Shown: piece by piece, positions 20,742 to 30,428 of the stretch
How positions within the stretch are numbered: the first letter of the stretch is position 1
How the letters are laid out: each line of letters begins with the position of its first letter
NCBI RefSeq assembly: GCF_024172095.1
Contig: NZ_JAMZDX010000002.1
Location: 1,054,001-1,118,000, forward strand
DNA from: Kitasatospora cinereorecta
Lineage (GTDB): Bacteria > Actinomycetota > Actinomycetes > Streptomycetales > Streptomycetaceae
Length of the DNA stretch: 64,000 nt
Reading direction: 5' to 3'
Program-made: the position numbers and the translations under genes
Notes under the pieces: model-generated
The model's database searches: none
What the model saw: the letters and a program-made list of their open reading frames with translations, nothing else
What the model was told of the DNA's origin: nothing

Positions 20742-20827
20742 GCGCCGAGAACATCGCAGGTCTCATCGTCGCCGTCGCGCTCGTCGGCTACCTCGTCGTC
20801 GCGCTGATCTTCCCGGAGAAGTTCTGA
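20738..20827 (+). CDS. kdpF: KdpF, 29-residue subunit of the potassium pump
   Basis: GTG start overlapping the preceding stop; one membrane helix ([17 protein letters not shown]) and the FPEKF end. Length and the GYLVxAL pattern match KdpF. It ends two bases before kdpA. A paralogue of the same length, ending RPDKF, lies alone at 31139-31228. Confidence 0.85.
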   Translation: MSAENIAGLIVAVALVGYLVVALIFPEKF

Positions 20828-20829
20828 TC

Positions 20830-22491
20830 ATGAGCTCCACTCTCGCTGGGTGGCTGCAGGCCCTCGCCCTGGTGGGCGCCCTGGCCCTGTGCTACCGCCC
20901 CCTCGGCGACTACATCGCCAAGCTCCTCACCACCGCCAAGCACCTGAGAGTCGAGCGCGGCCTGTACAAGCTGGTCGGCGTCGACGGTGACGCCGACCAG
21001 CGCTGGCCGGTCTACCTGCGCTCGGTCCTGGCCTTCTCGGCCCTCTCGATCCTCTTCCTCTACGGCCTGATCCGTCTCCAGACGCACCTGCTGCTCAGCC
21101 TGGGGATGCCGGAGATGGCCCCGCACCAGGCGTGGAACACGGCCGTCTCGTTCACCACGAACACCAACTGGCAGTCGTACTCCGGTGAGGCCGCCCTCGG
21201 CCACCTGGTGCAGATGGCCGGTCTCGCGGTGCAGAACTTCGTCTCCGCCGCCGTCGGCATCGCGATCGTGGCCGCCCTGATCCGCGGCTTCACCCGCAAC
21301 CGCACGGACCGGGTGGGCAACTTCTGGGTGGACCTGACCCGAATCGTGCTGCGCCTGCTGCTGCCGCTGTCGATCGTCTTCGCGCTCGTCCTGGTCGCGA
21401 ACGGCGTCATCCAGAACTTCCACGGCTTCCACGAGCTGTCCACCCTGGCCGGCGACACCCAGTCGATCCCGGGCGGTCCGGTGGCCTCGCAGGAGGTCAT
21501 CAAGGAACTGGGCACCAACGGCGGTGGCTTCTTCAACGCCAACTCGGCCCACCCGTTCGAGAACCCGACCGGCTTCACCAACTGGCTGGAGATCTTCCTG
21601 CTGCTGGTGATCTCCTTCGCGCTGCCGCGGACCTTCGGCAGGATGGTCGGCGACAACCGCCAGGGCTACGCGATCGTCGCCGTGATGGCGATCTTCTGGG
21701 TGGCTTCGGCCGCGCTGATCACCTTCTTCGAGGCCCAGCACTCCGGCACGGCGCTGCAGGCGGCCGGCGGGGCGATGGAGGGCAAGGAACAGCGTTTCGG
21801 CGTCGCCGCCAGCTCGCTCTTCGCCGCCTCCACGACGCTGACCTCGACGGGTGCGGTGGACTCCTTCCACGACTCGTTCTCCGCGTTCGGCGGCGGGTTG
21901 ACGATCTTCAACATGATGCTCGGTGAGATCGCGCCCGGCGGCACCGGTTCGGGCCTGTACGGGATGCTGATCCTGGCGATCGTCGCGGTGTTCGTGGCGG
22001 GCCTGATGGTCGGCCGCACCCCGGAGTACCTGGGTAAGAAGCTCGGCGGCCGGGAGATGAAGTTCGCCTCCCTCTACATCCTCACCACCCCGACCATCGT
22101 GCTGATCGGCACCGGTGTGGCGATGGCTCTGCCCGGTGAGCGCGCCGGCATGCTCAACAGCGGCCCGCACGGCTTCTCCGAGGTGCTGTACGCCTTCACC
22201 TCCGCCGCCAACAACAACGGCTCCGCCTTCGCCGGCATCACCGTGAACACCCCGTGGTACGACACCGCGCTAGGCCTCGCGATGGCCTTCGGCCGGTTCC
22301 TGCCGATGGTGTTCGTGCTGGCGCTGGCGGGTTCGCTCGCGCAGCAGCAGCCGGTGCCGGCGAGCGCGGGCACGCTGCCCACCCACAAGCCCCTGTTCGT
22401 CGGGCTGCTCTCCGGTGTGGTGCTGATCGTCGTCGGCCTCACCTACTTCCCGGCCCTGGCCCTCGGCCCGATCGCAGAAGGTCTCCACTGA
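20830..22491 (+). CDS. kdpA: KdpA, potassium-binding channel-like subunit
   Basis: A 553-residue membrane protein of the potassium-channel-like superfamily, normal KdpA length, about 10 helices. Four pore/selectivity segments are visible: [39 protein letters not shown] and NNNGSAFAG. It binds and passes potassium in the KdpFABC pump. It is the only kdpA in the window although there are two kdpBs. The stop overlaps the kdpB start by one base (TGATG). Confidence 0.97.
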   Translation: MSSTLAGWLQALALVGALALCYRPLGDYIAKLLTTAKHLRVERGLYKLVGVDGDADQRWPVYLRSVLAFSALSILFLYGLIRLQTHLLLSLGMPEMAPHQAWNTAVSFTTNTNWQSYSGEAALGHLVQMAGLAVQNFVSAAVGIAIVAALIRGFTRNRTDRVGNFWVDLTRIVLRLLLPLSIVFALVLVANGVIQNFHGFHELSTLAGDTQSIPGGPVASQEVIKELGTNGGGFFNANSAHPFENPTGFTNWLEIFLLLVISFALPRTFGRMVGDNRQGYAIVAVMAIFWVASAALITFFEAQHSGTALQAAGGAMEGKEQRFGVAASSLFAASTTLTSTGAVDSFHDSFSAFGGGLTIFNMMLGEIAPGGTGSGLYGMLILAIVAVFVAGLMVGRTPEYLGKKLGGREMKFASLYILTTPTIVLIGTGVAMALPGERAGMLNSGPHGFSEVLYAFTSAANNNGSAFAGITVNTPWYDTALGLAMAFGRFLPMVFVLALAGSLAQQQPVPASAGTLPTHKPLFVGLLSGVVLIVVGLTYFPALALGPIAEGLH

Positions 22492-24584
22492 TGTCCACCA
22501 CGCTCACCCCCGCACCGGTCGATCACAGCACGACCCCGCACAGAGTCTCCGGCGGTCTGCTGGATCCCAAACTGATCGTCAAGTCCCTGCCCGACGCGGT
22601 GAAGAAGCTCGATCCGCGGGTCATGGTCAAGAACCCGGTCATGTTCGTGGTCGAGGTCGGATCGGTGGTCACCACCGTCTCCGCGATCGCCGACCCGTCC
22701 GTGTTCGCCTGGGCGATCACCGTCTGGCTGTGGCTGACCACGATCTTCGCCAACCTGGCCGAGGCCGTCGCCGAGGGCCGCGGCAAGGCGCAGGCCGACA
22801 CCCTGCGCAAGACGAAGACCGAGAGCGTCGCCCGTCGGCTCCTCGACTGGCCCGCCTCGCAGGCCGAGGAGGAGGTCGCGGGCACCGCGCTGCGCCTCGG
22901 CGACCACGTGGTGGTCGAGGCCGGGCAGATCATCCCCGGCGACGGCGACGTCGTCGAGGGCGTCGCGTCGGTGGACGAGTCGGCGATCACGGGCGAGTCC
23001 GCGCCGGTGATCCGCGAATCGGGCGGTGACCGCTCGGCCGTCACCGGCGGCACCAAGGTCCTCTCCGACCGGATCGTGGTGAAGATCGCCTCCGAGCCGG
23101 GCAAGTCCTTCATCGACCGGATGATCGCCCTGGTGGAGGGCGCCGCCCGGCAGAAGACCCCGAACGAGATCGCCCTCAACATCCTGCTGGCCTCCCTCAC
23201 GATCGTGTTCCTGATCGCGGTGGTGACCCTGCAGCCGATGGCGACCTACGCCGGCGCCCCGCAGTCGATGATCGTGCTGGTCGCGCTGATCGTGGCACTG
23301 ATCCCGACCACCATCGGCGCCCTGCTCTCCGCGATCGGCATCGCCGGCATGGACCGCCTGGTCCAGCGCAACGTCCTGGCCATGTCCGGCCGCGCCGTCG
23401 AGGCCGCGGGCGACGTGAACACCCTGCTGCTCGACAAGACCGGCACCATCACCCTCGGCAACCGGCAGGCCGCCGAGTTCCAGCCCGCGAGCGGGGTGGA
23501 GATCGGCGAGCTGGCCGACGCGGCGCAGCTGTCCTCCCTCGCGGACGAGACGCCCGAGGGCCGCTCGATCGTCGTCCTCGCCAAGACCGAGTACGGTCTG
23601 CGGGCCCGTGCGCAGGGCGAGTTGGCCCACGCCACCTGGGTGCCGTTCACCGCCCAGACCCGCATGTCGGGCGTCGACGTGGACGGCAAGCAGGTCCGCA
23701 AGGGCGCGGCGGGTTCGGTCTCCAACTGGGTCACCGAGAACGGCGGCTCCGTCGGCGCGGACGTGGCGCAGCTGGTCGACGGCATCTCGGCCGCCGGCGG
23801 CACGCCGCTGGTCGTCGCCGAGAAGGACGGCGGGAAGGCCCCCCGGGTCCTCGGGGTGATCCACCTCAAGGACGTGGTCAAGGAGGGCATGCGGGAGCGC
23901 TTCGAGGAGCTGCGCCGCATGGGCATCAAGACCATCATGATCACGGGCGACAACCCGCTGACCGCCAAGGCGATCGCGGACGAGGCCGGCGTGGACGACT
24001 TCCTCGCCGAGGCCACCCCCGAGGACAAGATGGCCCTGATCCGCAAGGAGCAGGAGGGCGGCAAGCTGGTCGCGATGACCGGCGACGGCACCAACGACGC
24101 CCCGGCGCTCGCCCAGGCCGACGTCGGCGTGGCGATGAACACCGGCACCATGGCGGCCAAGGAGGCCGGCAACATGGTGGACCTGGACTCCAACCCGACC
24201 AAGCTGATCGAGATCGTCGAGATCGGCAAGCAGCTGCTCATCACCCGCGGCGCGCTGACCACCTTCTCGATCGCCAACGACGTGGCCAAGTACTTCGCGA
24301 TCATTCCCGCGATGTTCGCCGGGGTCTACCCGGGTCTGAAGCACCTGAACATCATGGGCCTGCACAGCCCGCAGTCCGCGATCACCTCGGCGATCGTCTT
24401 CAACGCCCTGGTCATCATCGGTCTGATCCCGCTCGCCCTGCGCGGCGTGAAGTACCGTCCGTCGGACGCGAGTTCGCTGCTGGCTCGGAACATCGGGATC
24501 TACGGCATCGGCGGTCTGATCGTGCCCTTCGTCGGAATCAAGGCGATCGACCTGATCGTCCAGTTCATCCCCGGCCTGAGCTGA
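22491..24584 (+). CDS. kdpB: KdpB, P-type ATPase subunit
   Basis: A 697-residue ATPase. TGES (actuator), Asp of DKTGT at about residue 315, [16 protein letters not shown] hinge, and NDVAK transmembrane motif are intact. It powers potassium uptake together with KdpA. ATG 22491 overlaps the kdpA stop; the longer frame upstream is the shadow of kdpA. It is highly similar to the orphan KdpB at 14432 throughout the core, so the two are a duplication; the N-termini and the nucleotide-binding domain differ most. Confidence 0.97.
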   Translation: MSTTLTPAPVDHSTTPHRVSGGLLDPKLIVKSLPDAVKKLDPRVMVKNPVMFVVEVGSVVTTVSAIADPSVFAWAITVWLWLTTIFANLAEAVAEGRGKAQADTLRKTKTESVARRLLDWPASQAEEEVAGTALRLGDHVVVEAGQIIPGDGDVVEGVASVDESAITGESAPVIRESGGDRSAVTGGTKVLSDRIVVKIASEPGKSFIDRMIALVEGAARQKTPNEIALNILLASLTIVFLIAVVTLQPMATYAGAPQSMIVLVALIVALIPTTIGALLSAIGIAGMDRLVQRNVLAMSGRAVEAAGDVNTLLLDKTGTITLGNRQAAEFQPASGVEIGELADAAQLSSLADETPEGRSIVVLAKTEYGLRARAQGELAHATWVPFTAQTRMSGVDVDGKQVRKGAAGSVSNWVTENGGSVGADVAQLVDGISAAGGTPLVVAEKDGGKAPRVLGVIHLKDVVKEGMRERFEELRRMGIKTIMITGDNPLTAKAIADEAGVDDFLAEATPEDKMALIRKEQEGGKLVAMTGDGTNDAPALAQADVGVAMNTGTMAAKEAGNMVDLDSNPTKLIEIVEIGKQLLITRGALTTFSIANDVAKYFAIIPAMFAGVYPGLKHLNIMGLHSPQSAITSAIVFNALVIIGLIPLALRGVKYRPSDASSLLARNIGIYGIGGLIVPFVGIKAIDLIVQFIPGLS

Positions 24585-24601
24585 GAGAGGCCAGAACCCA
24601 C

Positions 24602-25219
24602 ATGCCCACGTTTCTGCGCACCCACCTGACCGCGCTGCGGATGCTGCTGGTGATGACCGTCATCCTCGGCATCGCGTACCCGCTGCTGATCACCGGTGTC
24701 AGCCAGGCCGCCTTCGCCGACAAGGCCAACGGCTCGATCGTCAAGTCGGGAGGCCAGGAGGTCGGTTCCAGCCTCATCGGCCAGAACTTCAACCTGCCGA
24801 AGAAGAACCCCGACGACCCGAACGAGGAGGCCCAGCCGGACCCGAAGTGGTTCCAGCCGCGCTTCTCGGCCGGCGGATACGACCCGAAGGCCTCCGGTGC
24901 CTCCAACCTCGGCCCGAACGACGAGAAGCTGACCCAGACCGTCCAGGACCGCCGCGCCGCGATCGCCGCCTTCGACGGCGTCGACCCGGCGAGCGTCCCG
25001 GTGGACGCGGTCACCGCCTCCGGCTCCGGCCTCGACCCGCACATCTCCGTGGCCTACGCCAAGGAGCAGGTCGACCGGGTCGCCAAGGCCCGCGGCGTGT
25101 CCGCCGACACGCTGAACCAGCTGATCGGCAAGTACACCGAGGACCGCTCACTCGGCTTCCTCGGCCAGGACGGCGTCAACATCGTCCTGCTCAACAAGGC
25201 ACTGAGCGAGACCAAGTGA
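24602..25219 (+). CDS. kdpC: KdpC, accessory subunit
   Basis: A 205-residue protein with one N-terminal membrane helix (about 12-34) and a periplasm-side domain, including the SLIGQNF motif and the C-terminal DPHIS and VNxLxLN-like segments typical of KdpC. GAGAGAGG ribosome site before ATG 24602. Last gene before a strong hairpin that separates it from kdpDE. Confidence 0.95.
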   Translation: MPTFLRTHLTALRMLLVMTVILGIAYPLLITGVSQAAFADKANGSIVKSGGQEVGSSLIGQNFNLPKKNPDDPNEEAQPDPKWFQPRFSAGGYDPKASGASNLGPNDEKLTQTVQDRRAAIAAFDGVDPASVPVDAVTASGSGLDPHISVAYAKEQVDRVAKARGVSADTLNQLIGKYTEDRSLGFLGQDGVNIVLLNKALSETK

Positions 25220-25245
25220 GGTCGCACCAGTGGTCTGAATGACCG

Positions 25246-25289
25246 AACCGACCCGGGCGCGGGGGACACCCCCCGCACCCGGGTCGGTT
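25246..25289 (+). terminator. Strong hairpin between kdpC and kdpD
   Basis: Twenty-base arms (25246-25265 and 25270-25289) with one mismatch and a short C-rich loop. It should partly end the kdpFABC message and lower expression of kdpDE relative to the pump, unless kdpDE has its own promoter in 25290-25394, where no quadruple repeat is seen. Confidence 0.75.
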
Positions 25290-25394
25290 GCCCGTATGTC
25301 GCGTCCGGTGAGCGGAGCACAGTGCCCCGCACGGGACGGCGCGACGAGATCCACCTCATGCCCGGCCGCCCTTCGTGGAGAAAGAGCAGCGCCC

Positions 25395-27950
25395 ATGTCC
25401 CCTGATCTCAGCCCCGGCTCCGTCCGCCGCGGGCAGCTGAGGGTGTACCTCGGATCGGCCCCGGGCGTCGGCAAGACGTACCGGATGCTCGACGAGGCCC
25501 ACCGCAGACGGGACCGCGGCGCCGACGTCGTCGTCGCCTTCATCGAGTGCCACGGCCGGCGGCACACCGAGAACATGCTCCAGGGCCTCGACCTGGTGCC
25601 GCGGCTGACCCGCAGCTACCGGGGCACGGACTTCCCGGAGATGGACCTGGACGCGATCCTCGCCCGCCGCCCGAACGTCGCCCTGGTGGACGAGCTCGCG
25701 CACACCAACATCCCGGGCGGGCGCAACGCCAAGCGCTGGCAGGACGTCGAAGAGCTGCTCGCCGCCGGGATCGATGTGATCACCACGGTCAACGTCCAGC
25801 ACCTCGAGTCGCTCAACGACGTCGTTCAGAAGATCACCGGCATTCCGCAGCGGGAGACCGTCCCGGACGAGGTGGTGCGCCGAGCCGACCAGATCGAGCT
25901 GGTGGACATGGCGCCGCAGGCGCTGCGTCGCCGGATGGCCCATGGAAACGTCTACAAGGCGGAGAAGGTGGACGCCGCGCTCTCCAACTACTTCCGGGTT
26001 GGCAATCTGACGGCGCTACGGGAGTTGGCTCTGCTCTGGGTGGCCGGCCGGGTCGACGAGGGCCTGCGCGACTACCGGGCCAGCCACAACATCGACCGGG
26101 TCTGGGAGACCCGCGAACGCGTCGTGGTCGCGCTGACCGGCGGCCCGGAGGGCGAGACCATCATCCGGCGGGCGGCGAGGATCGCCGACCGTACGGCCGG
26201 TGGAGAGTTGCTGGCCGTCCACGTGACCCGTAGCGACGGGCTGGCCGGGGCCTCCCCCGGGGCGCTGGCGGAGCAGCGGCAGTTGGTGGAGACCCTGGGC
26301 GGCAGCTACCACGTGGTCGTCGGGGACGACATCCCGAGCGCCCTGCTGGCCTTCGCCCGGGCCCACGACGCCACCCAGCTCGTCCTGGGCACCAGCCGGC
26401 GCGGCCGGCTCAACCGCTTCCTCACCGGCCCGGGCAACGGGCAGACCACCGTCGACCTCTCCGAGGACATCGACGTCCACATGGTCACCCACGCCTTCAC
26501 CGGCCGCGGCCGTCTCCCCGCCCTCGGCCGCCGACACTCCCCGCGCCGCACCGTCGCGGGCTTCGCGGCGGGCCTGCTGCTCCCCGTCCTGCTGACCGTG
26601 GTCCTCTCGCAGCTCACCGGCAGCCTGAACCTCACCACCGACGCACTGATCTTCCAACTCGGCGTGGTCGCAGTCGCGTTGCTCGGCGGGGCGACCTCCG
26701 CACTGCTGGCCTCCCTGATCGCCTCGCTGCTGCTCAACTACTACTTCATCCCGCCCGTCCACACCTTCACCATCGCCGAGCCCAACAACGCGATCGCGCT
26801 GGTCGTGTTCGCCGCCGTCGCCCTCACCGTCTCCACGGTCGTCGACCGGGCCACCAAGCTCACCGCCCGCGCGGCCCGGACCACCGCCGAGGCCGAAACC
26901 CTCTCCACCCTGGCCGGCAGCGTTCTCCGCGGCGCCGACGCCGTACCCGCCCTGCTGGAGAAGACCCGCACCGCCTTCGCCCTCGACTCCGTCGCCCTGC
27001 TCGACCGCACCACCGGCGACACCCTCGGGCGCAGCGACGCCGACGGCGATCCCGCCCCGGACCGTACGGTCACCGAAGTCCCCGTCGGCCCCGCCGGGTT
27101 GCTGGTGCTGGCCGGCCGCCGGCTGCCAGCCGCAGACCAGCGCGTGCTGACCGCCTTCGCCGCGCACATCGCCGCCGCCCTGGAGCGCGACCGCCTCGCC
27201 ACCGTCGCCGCCGAGATCGAACCGATCAAGGCCGCCGACCGGATGCGCACCGCCCTGCTCGCCGCCGTCAGCCACGACCTGCGCACCCCGCTCGCCGCCG
27301 CCCTCGCCGCCGTCGGCTCCCTGCGCAGCCCCGATGTCGAGTTCGCGCCCGAGGACCAGGCCGAACTCCTCGACATGGCCGACGAGTCACTGGTCAAACT
27401 CACCCGCCTGGTCGACAACCTGCTCGACATGAGCCGCCTCCAGGCCGGCGCCCTCACCCTGCACCTGGAATCCACCCCGCTGGACGAGGTGCTGCGCCGA
27501 GCCATGGACTCGCTCGCCCGCCCGGACGCCCCCGTCCAACCGCTGGACCTGGACACCGTTCCGCCGGTCCTCGCCGACGCACCGCTGCTGGAGCGGGTGC
27601 TGGCCAACGTGATCACCAATGCGCTGCGGTACAACGCCCCGGGCGCGCCCGTGCTGGTGGCGGCCAGTCACCACCTGGAGCGGGTGGAGATCCGGGTCAT
27701 CGACCGCGGTCCCGGCATTCCCTTCGAGGACCGCGACCGGGTCTTCCTGCCGTTCCAGCGTCTCGGCGACACCGACAACACCACCGGCGTCGGCCTCGGT
27801 CTCGCGCTCTCCCGCGGCCTTGCCGAGGCCATGGGCGGCTCCCTCGAGGTCGAGGACACCCCCGGCGGCGGCACCACCATGCTCCTCACCCTGCCCGCAT
27901 CCCCCGCATCCGGGGCAGCCGAGTCGACGGAAGGCGGCGAGACGGCATGA
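25395..27950 (+). CDS. kdpD: KdpD sensor kinase of the complete kdp cluster
   Basis: An 851-residue KdpD, close paralogue of the one at 4752 with long stretches nearly identical (for example around VWETRERVVVALTGGPEGE). Walker A GVGKT and VDELAHTN, Usp-like domain, four membrane helices (about 385-480), H-box with His at about 627 (VSHDLRTPL), HATPase boxes DRGPGIP and GVGLGLALSRG are all present. The membrane and GAF-like parts differ more than the ATPase ends. ATG 25395 matches the start context of the paralogue. Coupled to kdpE by ATGA. Confidence 0.95.
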   Translation: MSPDLSPGSVRRGQLRVYLGSAPGVGKTYRMLDEAHRRRDRGADVVVAFIECHGRRHTENMLQGLDLVPRLTRSYRGTDFPEMDLDAILARRPNVALVDELAHTNIPGGRNAKRWQDVEELLAAGIDVITTVNVQHLESLNDVVQKITGIPQRETVPDEVVRRADQIELVDMAPQALRRRMAHGNVYKAEKVDAALSNYFRVGNLTALRELALLWVAGRVDEGLRDYRASHNIDRVWETRERVVVALTGGPEGETIIRRAARIADRTAGGELLAVHVTRSDGLAGASPGALAEQRQLVETLGGSYHVVVGDDIPSALLAFARAHDATQLVLGTSRRGRLNRFLTGPGNGQTTVDLSEDIDVHMVTHAFTGRGRLPALGRRHSPRRTVAGFAAGLLLPVLLTVVLSQLTGSLNLTTDALIFQLGVVAVALLGGATSALLASLIASLLLNYYFIPPVHTFTIAEPNNAIALVVFAAVALTVSTVVDRATKLTARAARTTAEAETLSTLAGSVLRGADAVPALLEKTRTAFALDSVALLDRTTGDTLGRSDADGDPAPDRTVTEVPVGPAGLLVLAGRRLPAADQRVLTAFAAHIAAALERDRLATVAAEIEPIKAADRMRTALLAAVSHDLRTPLAAALAAVGSLRSPDVEFAPEDQAELLDMADESLVKLTRLVDNLLDMSRLQAGALTLHLESTPLDEVLRRAMDSLARPDAPVQPLDLDTVPPVLADAPLLERVLANVITNALRYNAPGAPVLVAASHHLERVEIRVIDRGPGIPFEDRDRVFLPFQRLGDTDNTTGVGLGLALSRGLAEAMGGSLEVEDTPGGGTTMLLTLPASPASGAAESTEGGETA

Positions 27951-28621
27951 GCCACATCCTGGTGGTCGACGACGAGCCGGCGCTGCTGCGTGCACTCAAG
28001 ATCAACCTGCACGCCCGGCGCTACTCCGTGCTGACCGCCGCCACCGGGCAGCAGGCCCTGGACACCGCCGGCCGGGAGAGCCCGGACGCCGTCGTACTCG
28101 ACCTCGGCCTGCCGGACTTCGACGGCATGGACATCATCCGCGGCCTGCGGGCCTCGCTGTCCGCGCCGATCATCGTGCTGTCGGGCCGGACCGGAGTCGA
28201 CGACCGGATCCGCGCCCTGGACGCCGGGGCCGACGACTACCTGACCAAACCCTTCGCCGTGGACGAGCTCGTCGCCAGGCTCCGTGCGGTGCTGCGGCGT
28301 GCGTCCACCCTCGTGCCTCCGCCGAACGTCGTCATCGGCGACCACGTGATCGACACCGCCGCGAACACCGTCACGGGTCCCCAGGGAGTCGTCCGGCTCA
28401 CCCCCACGGAATGGCAGATCCTCAAGCTGCTGCTGGCGGCGCCCGGCCGCCTGGTTCCGGGCAAGGAGATCCTCCGCGAAGTGTGGGGCCCCGACGCGGA
28501 ACACCACGGCAACTACCTGCGGGTCTACCTCGCCAGCCTGCGCCGCAAGCTCGAACCCGACCCCACCCGCCCCCGCCACCTGATCACCGAACCCGGCATC
28601 GGCTACCGGTACCAGCCCTGA
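27947..28621 (+). CDS. kdpE: KdpE response regulator of the complete kdp cluster
   Basis: A 224-residue OmpR-family regulator: acidic pocket VVDDE, phospho-acceptor Asp52 (LDLGLPDFDG), KPF loop, winged helix ending ITEPGIGYRYQP. Start overlaps the kdpD stop (ATGA). Paralogues at 7343 and 30429. A quadruple repeat begins 26 bp after its stop and belongs to the next unit. Confidence 0.93.
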   Translation: MSHILVVDDEPALLRALKINLHARRYSVLTAATGQQALDTAGRESPDAVVLDLGLPDFDGMDIIRGLRASLSAPIIVLSGRTGVDDRIRALDAGADDYLTKPFAVDELVARLRAVLRRASTLVPPPNVVIGDHVIDTAANTVTGPQGVVRLTPTEWQILKLLLAAPGRLVPGKEILREVWGPDAEHHGNYLRVYLASLRRKLEPDPTRPRHLITEPGIGYRYQP

Positions 28622-28646
28622 GCCGGACGGTGCCGCCCGACCTCCC

Positions 28647-28728
28647 GTCAAGGCGACGTCAGGATCGGTGCGGTCGGCGCCAGGAACGCGTCAGGGCGAC
28701 CGGAATCCGTGCTGGTCAGCCATAGCGT
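28647..28728 (+). promoter_or_regulatory. Quadruple direct repeat before a leaderless small ORF
   Basis: Half-sites GTCAAG 28647, GTCAGG 28658, GCCAGG 28679 and GTCAGG 28690 (11-21-11). TAGCGT (28723-28728) begins 33 bp after the last; an ATG follows at 28734. Confidence 0.8.
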
Positions 28729-28733
28729 TCTCG

Positions 28734-28985
28734 ATGACGAACCGGTCCGTTCCGTGGGGGAGCACCGAATTTTTGGAATCCGCCGGCGGCGAAGAGCCAT
28801 GGAGGGCCGCCGGCGGCCGGGTGAGGGGGCGCGCGGCACTGAGAGAGCGGGAAACGGCCGGCACGGTCGTACCGGAGAAGACGAGCTCGTCAGGGGTGGC
28901 GAGCACGCGGTCGACAGCTCCGATTCCCGCGCCGCGCGCCCCCTTCACCGGGAGACCCGTCGCGGGCCTGCGCGCCTACCGCTGA
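28734..28985 (+). CDS. Small leaderless protein of unknown function
   Basis: An 83-codon frame starting five bases after the TAGCGT -10, so the transcript would be leaderless. The product (MTNRSVPWGSTEFLESAGGE at the start, ending GRPVAGLRAYR) has no membrane helix or known motif and is Arg/Gly/Pro rich. Third-position G+C is moderate, so coding status rests mainly on the promoter geometry. No other plus-strand gene could be the target of the repeat at 28647. Confidence 0.4.
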   Translation: MTNRSVPWGSTEFLESAGGEEPWRAAGGRVRGRAALRERETAGTVVPEKTSSSGVASTRSTAPIPAPRAPFTGRPVAGLRAYR

Positions 28986-29007
28986 GTGTCGGCGTTTCTA
29001 GGGGCCG

Positions 29008-29424
29008 CTACGCGAGGAGAACGAGCACGGCGGCCCCCAGCACGGCCACCGCACCCGAGCCGACGAAGACCCGCTCCAGCCACTCACGCTCGCCCCCCTC
29101 GACCAGGAGTTCGCGCGGATCGAGCGGGTCGTAGCGAAGCCGTACCTCCTGGCCGTCCGCGAGCGGCAGTGCCCGGCTGGGCGGCACCGGAGAGAACACC
29201 TCGACGACCTGGCCGGCGGCGGTGGAGAACTGGAGCAGCGGACGCGGACCCGCCGAGCCGTCCTTCACGTCGCGGGTGCGGCGCCGGACCAGGGCGAGCG
29301 TCGACATTCCGACCCGACGCAGCCGACGGATCTCCCGGAGGCCGACGAGTCCGGCCAGGCACGCCACCAGGCCACCGCATCCGAGGAACGCCGCCAGCAC
29401 CACCGCCGCCGCCCCGCCACCCAT
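29008..29424 (-). CDS. DUF3592-like membrane protein
   Basis: A 138-residue protein with an N-terminal membrane helix (about 3-25), a small extracytoplasmic beta-rich domain (LVRRRTRDVKDGSAGPRP, VEVFSPVPPS, VRLRYDPLDPRELLV), and a second helix at the C-terminus. The RYDPxDP pattern is typical of DUF3592. Start ATG 29424. Divergent from the gene at 29602 with a half-site pair between them. Confidence 0.7.
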   Translation of the reverse strand: MGGGAAAVVLAAFLGCGGLVACLAGLVGLREIRRLRRVGMSTLALVRRRTRDVKDGSAGPRPLLQFSTAAGQVVEVFSPVPPSRALPLADGQEVRLRYDPLDPRELLVEGGEREWLERVFVGSGAVAVLGAAVLVLLA

Positions 29425-29515
29425 GACATCAGCCTCCCGCAGCACGCGCACAACCCGGCTTCCAGTCTGCGCCGCCATCGCTCCGCTGCCCACGGCAACG
29501 GTGTGATCGCGTGCC

Positions 29516-29532
29516 GTCAGGGAGTCGTCAAG
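29516..29532 (+). promoter_or_regulatory. Half-site pair between divergent genes
   Basis: GTCAGG 29516 and GTCAAG 29527, 11 bp apart; no matching second pair at 21 bp on either side. Possibly a reduced form of the quadruple repeat. Confidence 0.45.
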
Positions 29533-29601
29533 ACGCTGCCCGCGGCTCGCGACCGGGTGTTTCATGGCCCGATGCGATCGCCGACGGGAGGCCGGTGCAC
29601 G

Positions 29602-30198
29602 GTGCATCTGAACGAGCTCGCCAGGATGCTCGACGGCCGACCCGCGGTGACCGAGCGGCCCGACCTGCTCGGCTTCAGCGACGCCGAGGCACGCTGGGTG
29701 TGCTGGATGTACGGCTACCGGCTGACCACCTACCGCCAGTCCCGGTTCGGCGGCGAGCTGGCCGCCGTGCTGGACACCGATCCAAAGGCCCGGTCCCGAG
29801 GCGACTGGATGCGCGGCCCGGTCCTGCTGCGCGGCCTGGACACGCCCATACCCTGGGCCCGGCAGCCAGCCGGCCAGTGGCCGCCGCTCTGGACACCGCC
29901 GGGCTGGCCCGCCGGCCACGGCCCGGTCCAGCCGGCGCCCGAGCGCATGCCACTGCCCACGCCCGAACAGATCCGAGAACGCCACCAACCCGGACTCCTC
30001 CTCGTCCTCGCCGCGCTCTTCGGCTACCTCGCACTCTCCTTCGCGACCTCGCGGCCAGCAGGCGCCGCGGTGCTGGCCCTGTTCGCACTCGGAAGCCTCG
30101 TCGCCTACCTCCCGTCCAGACGCCACCGAAATCGGCTGATCGAGCGGACGCGGCTGCAGGAGCCGATCTACGACCCGCCGGTGGACGGCGCTGCGTGA
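29602..30198 (+). CDS. Membrane protein of unknown function
   Basis: A 198-residue protein. GTG 29602 is preceded by GGGAGG (29586-29591); starting at 29503 would overlap the half-site pair. Residues 1-120 are soluble (HLNELARMLDGRP, SDAEARWVCWMYGYRLTTYR, WARQPAGQWPPLW), followed by two adjacent hydrophobic helices (about 133-173) and a basic tail. I do not recognise the family. It lies between two KdpE-box candidates. Confidence 0.65.
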   Translation: MHLNELARMLDGRPAVTERPDLLGFSDAEARWVCWMYGYRLTTYRQSRFGGELAAVLDTDPKARSRGDWMRGPVLLRGLDTPIPWARQPAGQWPPLWTPPGWPAGHGPVQPAPERMPLPTPEQIRERHQPGLLLVLAALFGYLALSFATSRPAGAAVLALFALGSLVAYLPSRRHRNRLIERTRLQEPIYDPPVDGAA

Positions 30199-30215
30199 CC
30201 GCCCTCACCTGAGGC

Positions 30216-30264
30216 GTCAAGGTTCCGCTCGGATCCGGCCCCGCGACGTGAGGGATGCGTCAAG
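30216..30264 (+). promoter_or_regulatory. Quadruple direct repeat before the third kdpE
   Basis: Half-sites GTCAAG 30216, GCTCGG 30227 (weak), GTGAGG 30248 and GTCAAG 30259 (11-21-11). The -10 position (30292) reads GTCTCC, not the usual hexamer. Confidence 0.65.
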
Positions 30265-30428
30265 AAACGGCTGGTCCCCGACTCCGCCGCGGTCTCCTTG
30301 GTGGGCCGACCAAGAAGGAGCACTTCCGAAGACGTGCTGATCCGGACACCGGCCGGCTCCGGCGTGGTCAAATTGAAACCCCGCCTCACCTATGAGACAG
30401 CGGACAAGTGCTGAAAGGCGGAGCTCGT

